A DNA stretch of 20,590 nt from Phallusia fumigata. Its lineage: Eukaryota; Chordata; Ascidiacea; Phlebobranchia; Ascidiidae. The first letter of the stretch is position 1, and each line of letters begins with the position of its first letter. The position numbers and the translations under genes were made by a program. The notes beneath the pieces were generated by a model. It saw nothing but the letters and a program-made list of their open reading frames with translations, was not told the origin of the DNA and did no database searches. Below, piece by piece: positions 1 through 8,570 of this stretch. The DNA lies in assembly GCA_008931825.1 (NCBI GenBank), contig QXVZ01033338.1, positions 1-20,590 on the forward strand, read 5' to 3'.

Positions 1-231
1 GAGAAATAAGTCAGTCTCCTTGATTTTTTTTGAATTAGCTGTAATTAAAGTTATAGCTAGCACTTACTACTTTATTGCAGGTTCAGATAAACCTAAGCCA
101 TGTGCTTCTAAATGGATTGGTTTAGTTTGGATTTGAATTTAAATATTTTCTTGGTCTCAATCACAAGAAATTTTTTTGTGATTTTCACCGACACTGGTAT
201 GATTAAGTTTCGTTAAACTCCAATTTTTCAG
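1..231 (+). other. Intron upstream of the first visible Ku70 exon
   Basis: No exon coding the expected LIFLVDAS-type strand is present in any frame. The stretch ends in a pyrimidine-rich tract and the AG at 230-231 that serves as acceptor for the 232 exon. It is read as the 3' part of an intron, with the 5' coding exon(s) and promoter of Ku70 off the edge. Confidence 0.75.
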
Positions 232-3200
232 AAATGTTTGAGACTTGCGATGATGAAGAGGCACCATTCAGCCGTGTTATTACTGCCATCCATGACATGT
301 ACTTGAACAAGATAATAACAAGTGACAAAGATCTACATGTAAAAAAACTGTGTTTTTGAAGGGTTATTTAGTTTATTCTGTTCTTATACTGTTGCCCTTC
401 GTCTTTGTTTATTCGAGGGCCACCGCAGCTCAAATAACAATGATTTTGCCAGTGTGATATTCATTTAATCAGGGACTCCATGTCATGCACCCTTCGAAGA
501 TTGGATGTGACTTATGTCACTGACTAAAAATCAATTTGAAAGAATTTATTCCACACCTTTAAGAAGCATGTCTATGCACCCAATTTCTATTTAACAACTG
601 AAAACTACTTTTGTTAGTTTTGCACAAAATCATAGCTGCATTAATCTAGACACTTGAATGTCTCACAAAAATGTTTGTATTCATTGAGGCACTGAAGGCC
701 ATCACAGATGAACATTAAAATATTATATTTATGAAACAACTCAACTTTTTGAAATATTAATATAAATCTAATTTATAGTTATGTTTTATTCCTGCCAGGG
801 TATTATCTTATTTGGAACCGAAAAGAGCAAAAATTCCAGTGATCTATCAAACATATATGTGTGGCAAAATTTTGATGTTCCATGTGTTGAAAGCATTATG
901 CAGCTGCGAGAATCACAGGACATGGAGTGGAATAAGTTTAACACTGATTATGGCTCCAAGCCAGGTAGAAGCATATCAATAGTTGTTAATGTTGTTAAGA
1001 TAAGTTTAATTCGCTTGGTGATAGAATTTTAGCAATACATTATCACTAAAAACAATCACAAGACAACTCTGCAACATTGAGTAATAAAGTCTTTGAAGCA
1101 ATGTTGGCTAGATAAGAACCCACAACCTTGCCGGCACGAGAGGCTAGCACTGACCAGGGTTGAAGAGTCGAATGGATTCACAAGTGTTGAAAGAAGTCCG
1201 AGTTGGATTCCTATGTATACAAGGAGTTGAATTCTGATAAAAATTTCCGACTCCTAATGTCCAAATAAATCTTTGTAGCTGATTTTTCATGAGCAATGTT
1301 GCTAACTTTGTTTTTGAACGGAAGATTTTGGAGTGATTGGCAATGCTTTTAGGTCATTTTTTATTGAGTTTAAGTACTCAGACTCCTAATAATAACTAGG
1401 AAAGGAGTCAGAATCCCAGGAGTTGGATTTGGGCTTTATACCTCCGACTTAATAACTATCCTGTCTTTGTGGTGACTAGTTAGGTACAGGGCAGACACTT
1501 TACACTTCACAAAAAATGCTACATAATTGTAGTGATATGAGCAGTTATTAAACCTGTTGTATTATAACCAAGGTTCAGAATTATCACATTATGTTCTTTT
1601 CAGATCATCAAATGAGCGATGTTCTTTGGGCTTGTCTAAACATGTTCAGTGGGACAACGTACAAGTTGTCAACAAAAACTTTGCTGATCTTTACATGGAA
1701 TGACGACCCCCATTTCGGTGAGCTTGCATATGCCTTAGTGCTATAATTTAGTATTATGTACAATTATTAGTATTACATCATTCACTGTTCTTTAAAAATA
1801 TGGTTGCAATAAAAGAATAACATGAGTTGTTTGTGGTTGGTAGGTAACAATAATGCCAAAAAAAGAGCAAAAGCAAAAGCTGGGGATTTACATGAACATG
1901 ACATCGATGTTCAGGTCTTGTCGTTCAACAGCGATTTTAAGCATGAAAAGTTCTACAAGGTATATATATTTATGCATATATATAATATATATATGACAGA
2001 TTTGCTACGTCTATTTTATTGAAAGTAACATATCTGGTGTTATGAAGTTTCAGCATACTCTTAGTGTAATCTGTATTAAACTGACTTACATTTGATAGTC
2101 TGGGTAATTTACCCAGCTCATGTGCTTCTATAAACATGATTTTTAAGAAGCATTGTCCCAAACTGGATCTAAACATTAAAAAAGTAAAAAATTAAAAAAA
2201 AAACCTAAAAAATTAAAAATATGATTGGCAATTTTGTAGGCACCTTGAGGAAAACATTTTCAACTACAGAAAGAAGATGAAAATAACATGTGTTTTTTTT
2301 TAAAATTACGTCTTTACCCCTTAGAAGAGTAATGATAAAACTGCACTGTACTTAGGATGTTGTTTCTGATCCAACAAGTATTGGAGAAAACATGGAAAAC
2401 CCATTAAACTCCATAACAAACCTGTACAGCTACCTTATGCGTAAATGTTCCAAGCAGCGAGCCCTAACAAGGTAGGGATTTTTATGTTGGTTTATAAGTA
2501 AGTCATGCAGATAAAATGTTGAAGTGTCTTCACCTCTGACAATAACCTATGTGGTGTTTTTACACTTTTTAGGGAAAAAAGTCATAAATTAGGTAATTGT
2601 CAGACCCAATGTATAAAACATAATGAATATATCCTTTTTAAATTGGCTAATAGTGCATATGAAATCATAACATGGTGAAAGTCATCTTTTTAGTTATAAA
2701 TACCCATAGTGTGGTAATAAATACCCTTTGACCAGTTTTTGTGAAAATGACGTGGTACTTGCTTTTAATACGTTAAAGTGCTTGTGTTTTTAGGATACCC
2801 TTTCGGCTTGCAACAGATGTGGAAATGTCTGTCGGAGTTTACACTGTGGCCCGTCGCGCAACAAAATCAGCAGCTGTATTACTTGACAGTAAAACGAACA
2901 AGCAAGCGCATCTACACACAAACTATGTGGATACCAACACAGCAGAAATATTGATGCCCAGTGATATCAAATTGCTACAGGTCAAAATTACTTGTAACGT
3001 AAAAAATGTTGTTGTTTTTTTGTATGGTAACAGGCATTTCAGAGTGCAGTTAACCTGTATCAAAACTGTTTGCTGGGCAAAGGTTTTTGTTTATTTTACT
3101 TGTATAGAAAGAAAGTTATCTTACAAGACTGAAAACAAATACTACTAGCAATCTGAAACTATAACAAAATCTGTTATGTATATGATATATGTATATGATG

Positions 3201-6200
3201 TAGATATATGTATGTTTAATTAATATGTTGTTTTTCTTGTAGACTTGGGCAGGGCAAGACATTGTATTTGAGAAGGAAGAAGTTGAGAACATGAAAAAGA
3301 TCCAAAAACTTGGACTTACAGTTTTGGGTTTTAAATCCAGAAATACAGCCATAAAACTTTGGTATCACGTCCACACTGCGCAATTCATTTATCCCGATGA
3401 TGGAACTGTTAAAGGTGGTAAAACATTTCTGTTATTATGAATTAAATCATAGGATGGGGATACTCAACTGGCGGATGGTGGTGCACGTCCGGACCTTTAA
3501 GGGATGAATGCAGACATTCAGTCTCTTGATTTGGGTTGCATACGGTACAGTTACAGAACCACACACTGGTTAGGAGCATAACTGCTTGAGAACTTGTACA
3601 GAAAGAATACATTGTATTGCAAATGTTTCGGCAATATCTGTTGTCATCATTAGTGCATAGTGACAAAAAACTTAAAATAGAGTGATCGGACCTCATCAAA
3701 TTTTGAACGTTTATATCCGCTCTAGTTGAGTATCCCTGTCATAGGATTTAGGTTGTCTAAAGTTCAACTTGTCATGTACAATTTGTGGCTGTCAGTTTGT
3801 GTCTGAAGTTAATCAAGCACATTTGTACATGTATACATATACATACATATATATGTGTGTATGCATTGAACGATTCACAGAAAATTTCACTGATTATTGT
3901 ATTTGCATGTACGTCATGAAGTGTGCTTGTTTGACAATTGCTGTTTGCTAAAAGTAGTGCAAGACAAAGCATTTTTGGTAATTTGATTTAACTTTCTTTT
4001 TTAGGCAGCTCCACACTTTTTACTGCACTTCTTACAAAATGCCTCGAAAAAGATGTTGTCGCTATATGCAGGTAAGCTATCCATGGGCCCAATGTTGGTT
4101 GCAGAATACTTAGGGTCCACAATGTTGGATGGTCAAACAAACCTGGACAAGCTAAAAAACTAATTTTCCTACATTTAACATTTTATTATTTGTCCATAAG
4201 GATGGACAGAGATGTAATGAAATGTAACATAGTTTTTTGCTACTATCCTGGCATTGTTTTTTATTTCTTTGTTATTCTATTTTAAGCTTTTTATCTTTTT
4301 AATGGTGTATATTGAACAAGGTGTCAAAGTGTGTTGAAAGCACTATGTTCTGCTCATGAGTACAGACTCTCACAGGAGTTAACTTGCAATTTTTTTCAGT
4401 TATGTACCAAGAAAAAATTCTGCTCCCAAAATGGTAGCTCTGTTACCACAGAAGGAGGAAATCGATGAGAAAAGTTCAGAACAAATCAAACCCCCAGGAT
4501 TCTACATTATATTTCTTCCCTATGCTGATGACATAAGGTAAACCAGGGGTCAGAAGGCTTTTGAACGCAGTGTGTCAGTTTACAAGTTACGTCAAAATGG
4601 CAATGACCTTGTATGTCATGTTAATGATGTCACTGCTTTGTGTTTCTGCATTTGGTAGGCAAATCTTTACAGTGCACACAGTGTAACTCATTGCTACACT
4701 TAACCCCCCAAAAATCCAAGAGGTTGCTGAACTTGGTTTAAAAACTGTGTGTAAGAACTGGAGAATCCTTTGTTGTGTTAGCTGTGGTGCACATACCAGG
4801 GCCTTCCAACCCCTTAGGTGAACAATAGGTTGAAGTTTCATGGATGGAAGCTATTTCGTATATTTCAGTACAGATTAGTTAAATGCGACAAATCTAAACA
4901 ATCTAAAAAATAACAAAATGGACATTTTAGGTCAACAAAATTAAACTTTAATTAAATTGCCTAACACTGACAGTTTGGTAATTGTTTTTTGCAGGGAAGT
5001 GGAGATTATTAAAACTGATGTCAAAGCAACAGATGAACAGGTTGCTGCAGCTGAGGCAATGATTAAGCGACTGAAATTTACTTACGACCCTGATAATTTT
5101 GACAATCCTGCTTTACAAACCCACTACAAAAACCTGGAAGCAATGGCATTGGAAAAAGCTGAACCTGATGCCATTGTTGATTACACAAGTAGGCAGTAGT
5201 TCATTCCTTTAATTTACTTGATTGCTGCTGGTATTTTATGTAAAAAGCACCTGACAAATTAAAGATACATCTGTCTACTTTAAATGTCATTCTTTGCAAA
5301 CTGGGCTGGCTATCCCTACATTTAGTGAATAGATGCAAACCAGAGCGCAATAGACAACAAAATTTGACTGTATGCTTAGGCAGCATTGGATTTTCAGAAA
5401 TCTTTTCAATAACCCCAGGTGTTGTCAACTACTGGGAGTTTTATTGTATTCCATGTTTTTATAATAATTGTAATGTTTTGTTTTGTATTCCAAAGCTAAT
5501 ACTAATAATTTTGTGATGATGAATATTAGAGTCCAAAAAGTTTGTGGTTACAAGAGCATAGTTTCTCTAACATACTAATATAAGGTGCAGCTGCTGCACT
5601 TATTACCATTGTGTCATGAATTTTGGGCATATTCGTAATCATGAGTTTTTTCAGCTATTTCCTGTTTTACTGTCACATCATGTACTAGATCAGTGTTTCT
5701 CAAACTTTTTTAGCGCAAGGACCACTTTATCTTAGAACTTTTTTTCCGAGGACCACCAAACAGAATTTCATTCTAACATGCTCTCAAAACAGGCGGGTTT
5801 ATAAACCAGTGCCTAGTTTAAGTCATCTTCTCGCGGACCACTGTGAGGGGACGGTGGACCACTAGTGGTCCGCGGACCACACTTTAAGAATCACTGTACT
5901 AGATTGACTAAACTCTGCACATGGAAGTGGAACTCAAAACAACACTAAGTTAATTGCCATTTTTACAGTTCCAGATTATGAGAGGATCAGTAGAAAAGCT
6001 GGTACACAGATTCAGGCCTTCAAAGATTTGGTGTTTTCCCCTGGATATGACCCTACACAAAAACCAGTGACCAAGCGGAAAGCGGGAGGTTCTGGGGATG
6101 CTGGCGTTAAGAAAATAAAGCCAGAAGTGTCTGAAGTAAGTTTTAGTTGTCCAGTTATGTGCAAGATTATTTCACTATTAATGGGCTCAGCCACACCAGT

Positions 6201-6786
6201 ATGTACTAGGTACAACACATAGGCCACACAATTTTTTACCATTAATTTGCTTTGTTTTATTGCCTGTCAATAATGCTTGTATTTTAAAAACAGGAGAAAG
6301 ATAATTCTGTTTTAAATGGAAAGAAAGAGTGAAATTCATAAGCACAACGGCATAATTTCCATTAGCGGGCCACAGGTTGCACACCCTTGATTTAAATCTT
6401 AATTGTGACTCAAATTCTTCAACTTTCTATGATTTGTAAATTTGTTTTTACAAACATACCCCTACAAAAAATTAAAAAACATGGCCACTACTCTGTTACA
6501 CCATGAAAGTGTGGCATGAGCCCGGAGCATGCCCTGCACCAAACATGGCATGAAATGGCAAATAGACTACTTGCAGACCAATCCCTAATTTGGATCATTC
6601 CAAAAAATCTTTTACAAATTTGTCGTTTTCTTTCAGATCAATGTTCAAGAGTATGTTGCTGGCAACAAACTTGGCAAACTAACTGTACAAGTCCTCAAAG
6701 AAATATGCAAGAGTCACAGTATTCAGGTTACCGGAAAAAAGGCAGATATTATTGCTGCCATTTCCAACCACTTTCAGGGGCCTTGA
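232..6786 (+). CDS. XRCC6: Ku70, DNA-end-binding subunit of the Ku heterodimer (5' partial)
   Basis: Ku70 pairs with Ku80 to form a ring on broken DNA ends and starts non-homologous end joining in the nucleus. Exons seen: 232-338, 799-964, 1604-1717, 1844-1959, 2356-2471, 2794-2980, 3243-3414, 4005-4071, 4400-4537, 4995-5188, 5969-6135, 6637-6786. All have AG/GT borders and matching phases, giving 563 codons plus TGA. Recognisable stretches in order are MFETCDDE, GTEKSKNS, SDVLWACLNMF, KAKAGDLHEHDID, TLFTALLTKCLEKDV, PGFYIIFLPYADD and RLKFTYDPDNFDNPALQTHY. From this MFE onward the human protein is about 560 residues, so the length is normal. The first exon starts in phase 2 and the preceding strand (human LIFLVDASKA) is missing, so ATG 234 is internal and the true start lies off the left edge. 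Intron sizes are irregular because of transposon insertions. Orthology is very secure. Confidence 0.95.
339..798 (+). other. Ku70 intron between the first two visible exons, no clear features
   Basis: This 460 bp intron runs from GTAAAAAA at 339 to CTGCCAG at 791-798. I see no conserved coding segment, no terminal inverted repeats and no simple repeat worth naming. Confidence 0.6.
1108..1162 (-). repeat. tRNA-derived SINE head (minus strand) in a Ku70 intron
   Basis: Read on the minus strand, this stretch has an A-box-like GGTCAGTGCTAG, an anticodon-region CTCTCGTGCCGG, and a B-box-like GGGTTCTTATC at tRNA-like spacing. The following + strand bases to about 1460 contain recurring GAGTTGGATT and GACTCC words and may be the body of the same or another repeat, but its end cannot be fixed. 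It lies in the 965-1603 intron and is not expected to be a working tRNA gene, because the acceptor stem does not pair. Confidence 0.45.
1960..1994. repeat. AT-dinucleotide microsatellite in a Ku70 intron
   Basis: Imperfect (TA)n run starting directly at the splice donor after 1959 (GTATATATATTT...). It makes this donor part of the repeat, so length changes here would sit beside the splice site. Confidence 0.7.
2168..2222. repeat. A-rich low-complexity tract
   Basis: Adenine-rich stretch of about 55 bp in the intron before the 2356 exon, with several A6-A10 runs. No neighbouring B-box or target duplication was found, so it is called only low complexity. Confidence 0.6.
2472..2793 (+). other. 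Ku70 intron, no clear features
   Basis: A 322 bp AT-rich intron from GTAGGG to GTTTTTAG. Nothing repetitive or coding was recognised in it. Confidence 0.55.
3173..3215. repeat. TATG/ATAT-rich simple repeat in a Ku70 intron
   Basis: Short imperfect repeat of TATATG and TATGTA words between the 2794-2980 and 3243-3414 exons. Confidence 0.55.
3455..3738. mobile_element. hAT-like MITE with exact 8-bp target-site duplication
   Basis: The element has terminal inverted repeats: the left end reads TGGGGATACTCAACTGGCGG and the right end, on the complement, reads CAGGGATACTCAACT followed by AGAGCGG. It is flanked by identical octamers TCATAGGA at 3447-3454 and 3739-3746. An 8-bp duplication and a CAGGG-type terminus are typical of hAT transposons. 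At 284 bp with no transposase coding it is a non-autonomous copy. It sits in the Ku70 intron 3415-4004. Confidence 0.85.
3824..3862. repeat. ACATAT/TATATG microsatellite
   Basis: Imperfect run of ACATATAC and ATATATGTGTG words in the same intron as the MITE at 3455. It is a simple repeat and explains the short open frames on both strands here. Confidence 0.6.
4072..4399 (+). other. Ku70 intron, no clear features
   Basis: A 328 bp intron from GTAAGC to TTTTTTCAG. It is T-rich; no repeat ends or coding segments were recognised. Confidence 0.55.
4544..4815. mobile_element. hAT-like MITE inserted at the Ku70 exon 10 donor site
   Basis: The left end begins CAGGGGTCAGAAGGC; the complement of the right end begins AAGGGGTTGGAAGGC, forming imperfect terminal inverted repeats. 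Flanks are AGGTAAAC at 4536-4543 and AGGTGAAC at 4816-4823, a 7-of-8 match to a hAT target duplication. The left flank contains the last two bases of the 4400-4537 exon (AG) and the GTAAAC donor, so the element starts six bases into the intron. A diverged relative lies at about 8104-8395. There is no coding capacity, so it is non-autonomous. Confidence 0.75.
5691..5896. mobile_element. hAT-like MITE with exact 8-bp target-site duplication
   Basis: Left end CAGTGTTTCTCAAACTTT and complement of right end CAGTGATTCTTAAAGTG form terminal inverted repeats of the common hAT CAGTG type. Identical octamers TACTAGAT flank it at 5683-5690 and 5897-5904. Inside is a perfect 16-bp palindrome at 5856-5871 (GGACCACTAGTGGTCC). 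The 206 bp element has no coding capacity and lies in the Ku70 intron 5189-5968. Confidence 0.88.
5969..6786 (+). other. XRCC6: Ku70 C-terminal arm, nuclear localisation signal and SAP domain
   Basis: The penultimate exon (5969-6135) encodes a basic bipartite-like nuclear localisation segment, KPVTKRKAGG...VKKIKPE, in the same place as human VTKRK...SKRPKVE. The last exon (6637-6786) encodes the SAP DNA-binding helix pair, with LGKLTVQVLKEICKSHSI followed by GKKADIIAAISNHF, and ends QGP then TGA. The C-terminal length equals that of the vertebrate protein to within a few residues. Confidence 0.9.
6136..6636 (+). other. Ku70 last intron with a possible transposon end
   Basis: The intron runs from GTAAGT to TTTCTTTCAG. 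On the minus strand, 6389-6362 reads CAAGGGTGTGCAACCTGTGG, which resembles a hAT terminus. No matching left end or target duplication was found, so it is left as a possible fragment. The rest is plain AT-rich sequence. Confidence 0.4.
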
Positions 6787-7021
6787 ACTGTTTGTGAAAT
6801 TTTGTAATTTTTCATCAATCAAGTTCTTTTTATAAACCCATTGTGTTTGCTACATAGTCCAATGACCTAATAGAGTAGCTGCAAAGAGTATATGAAATGA
6901 ATTGCTACATAACACCACATAACCATATCTGCAACAGCTGTCTCCAAAACAACTTTGCTTACATGTTAAACACACTTTTCTGGTCTGCCTACAAGGCATT
7001 GCTGAGGGAAGATTATACCAT

Positions 7022-7027
7022 TTTATT
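7022..7027 (-). promoter_or_regulatory. Candidate polyadenylation signal for USP37
   Basis: TTTATT on the + strand is AATAAA on the minus strand. It lies about 610 nt past the USP37 stop codon and is the first canonical hexamer I found in that direction. No cleavage site can be shown from sequence alone. Confidence 0.45.
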
Positions 7028-7224
7028 TCCAGAACCAAAAATGTGCAATAAGTAACATCACGACAACAAACCTTCTATTCAAATTATGATTTTTCTAAAA
7101 TTATACAGTTAGCGCCAACACTGAGAACAGAAGGTGATAACAATCAGGCACATGGCAGTATTTGCACTTCAAGTCATGGATTAAATTCATGACTTGTAAA
7201 GAGAAAGGAAATCCCTGAAACAAC

Positions 7225-7230
7225 AATAAA
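7225..7230 (+). promoter_or_regulatory. Candidate polyadenylation signal for Ku70
   Basis: Canonical AATAAA about 440 nt past the Ku70 stop. A weaker ATTAAA at 7180-7185 is an alternative. Confidence 0.45.
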
Positions 7231-7635
7231 ATTGGTTAAGAACTTTTAAGAAGTGGTGACTGGTAAATATATGCCATAGTATTCAACGGGTGAAATCTTT
7301 TCCTAAATTTCCATGCAAACTTACCAGCTTCGGGTAACAATTTACATTTAAACCTTAAACTGCTAATGTTTACCAAGGGGGCGGGCATCAATGTTGTTTA
7401 TGTTAGATGTTCAATCACTTTTTTCCATTTTTTGTGCTGAGCACAGACTAGCAGTAAAGAAATTTGCAACATACTATGTTACCTCTCTAGACTGTCAGAA
7501 GCAGTAATTAACACCAGGTGACTATTCTTCTCCCATGTTATATATAAGCCACATTACACTACCTAGAGCCTGACTCTTTGCAGGCTCAGTAACAGTTTTG
7601 GCTCATCCCCACTAATTACTATATCAGGCAGTAAC

Positions 7636-8570
7636 TTACTTGTGCAAGTAAAACAGAAGGTATGAGGTAGATTGTCTTCCCAGCAAGACTTCATTCTCTG
7701 AAACATTTTCGACGTGGCTGTCATCGAAACACTGCCATTTGTGTGAGGTAACATCGCTTAAAACGTCACTGACATAATGTCCTGTAGAAAATAGAAAAAC
7801 AACTTGTATACCAGGTATTTGGTCTTCTGCATTTGTTCATTATCTCATGGTTATGAGATTTGGTTTGTAGATATTTTTGGAATGTTACTAACCTACATTA
7901 GAAGATCCACCCTTGTGACTAACAACACTGACGAGTCGATATGAATTCGATTCAGTTTCAATTTCTTGATCACATACACTGTCAACCTGTAAAACAGTTT
8001 ATTGAAGTTGTTTGACATATGAGCAACTCTCTAATGACAAAAACCTTTACTTTTTATTAAAAAAAATTCTTTATGCATAGAGTAGTACCCTGAGTACTAG
8101 TTCTGGGATCGGCAACCTTATAAATGCAGCATGTCAGTTTACAAATTATGTTGAAATAGCAATGACTCCATATGTCATATCGATGATGTCACATCTTATT
8201 GTTTCTGCTGTTTAGTTGGCTAATAGTTACAATCTGTAAAAGGCTGGTTTACATGTCAGCTTCTTGGGTCGTTGCTGCGGTTGCACTGCACTTAACAACA
8301 AAAGTCATTCAATTTGGCTTAAAAATTGTGTATGAACTCGTAAATCATTTGTGTCATAAATAATCACCTTCGCATGCCAAATCACCTTTGCAGGCACTTG
8401 AGACGGAAATGAAAGTAATTTTATTTGAAAAAAATACTTTAAAGATATAATGTACATACATTACCAACCTTTGGTAAAGTGTTTTTAGTTGTGGCTTCTT
8501 TGATTTGCGTTTCCAAAGAAGCAGGTATGTCTGAAGTTTTTGCCAGTTGACCACATTCACTGGGTTTGTT
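7636..8570 (-). other. USP37: USP37 catalytic domain, C-terminal half (His box)
   Basis: Exons 26-28 encode NSYRLVSVVSHKGGSSNVGHYVSDV, matching human HSYRLISVVSHIGSTSSSGHYISDV, with catalytic His1152. FDDSHVENV with Asp1171 follows at the human YNDLEVSKI position, and STSYLLFYLHK closes the fold (human RSGYIFFYMHK). The stop is TAA at 7638-7636, directly after LHK. The human protein runs about 30 residues further. Confidence 0.92.

Larger units (their letters stand above)
232..1959 (+). other. XRCC6: Ku70 N-terminal vWA-like domain exons
   Basis: Four exons encode the alpha/beta (von Willebrand A-like) domain of Ku70, minus its first strand. The order matches vertebrate Ku70: MFE..., KIITSDKDLH, GIILFGTEK, NIYVWQNFDVP, DHQMSDVLWAC, LLIFTWNDDPH, then the basic helix AKKRAKAKAGDL. 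Exon phases run 2, 0, 1, 1 and 0. This domain faces away from DNA and is a protein-interaction surface in the family. The N-terminal acidic tail and the lysine region used for AP-lyase activity in mammals are outside the window. Confidence 0.88.
2356..5188 (+). other. XRCC6: Ku70 DNA-encircling beta-barrel core exons
   Basis: Six exons encode the Ku core that forms half of the DNA-encircling ring and the dimer interface. Landmarks are DVEMSVGVYTVARRA (human DIVISVGIYNLVQKA), ILMPSDIKLLQ, DIVFEKEEVENMKK, LGFKSRNTAIKLWYH, FIYPDDGTVKGSSTLF, KCLEKDVVAICRYVPRK, ALLPQKEE, and FTYDPDNFDNPALQTHYKNLEAMAL. No frameshift or premature stop is seen. The exon ending at 4537 abuts a MITE target-site duplication (see the repeat entry at 4544). 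Confidence 0.9.
6787..7635. other. Convergent 3' region between Ku70 and USP37
   Basis: This stretch holds the 3' untranslated regions of two genes that face each other. I see no conserved coding sequence. The predicted polyadenylation signals of the two strands (separate entries at 7022 and 7225) would make the two transcripts overlap by about 200 nt. Confidence 0.65.

Noticed and set aside
234-338. ATG at 234 as the Ku70 start codon
   Set aside because: A polypyrimidine tract and AG precede it directly, and in Ku70 this MFE is internal after LIFLVDASKA. The start lies in an exon off the window.
5580-5600. Near-palindrome GGTGCAGCTGCTGCACTT
   Set aside because: It is short, isolated and at the level expected by chance in a long intron.
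6850-7038. Extra C-terminal USP37 exon in the minus-strand open frame
   Set aside because: The peptide has no similarity to the USP37 tail, and no clear acceptor lines up in phase with the candidate donor at 7639.
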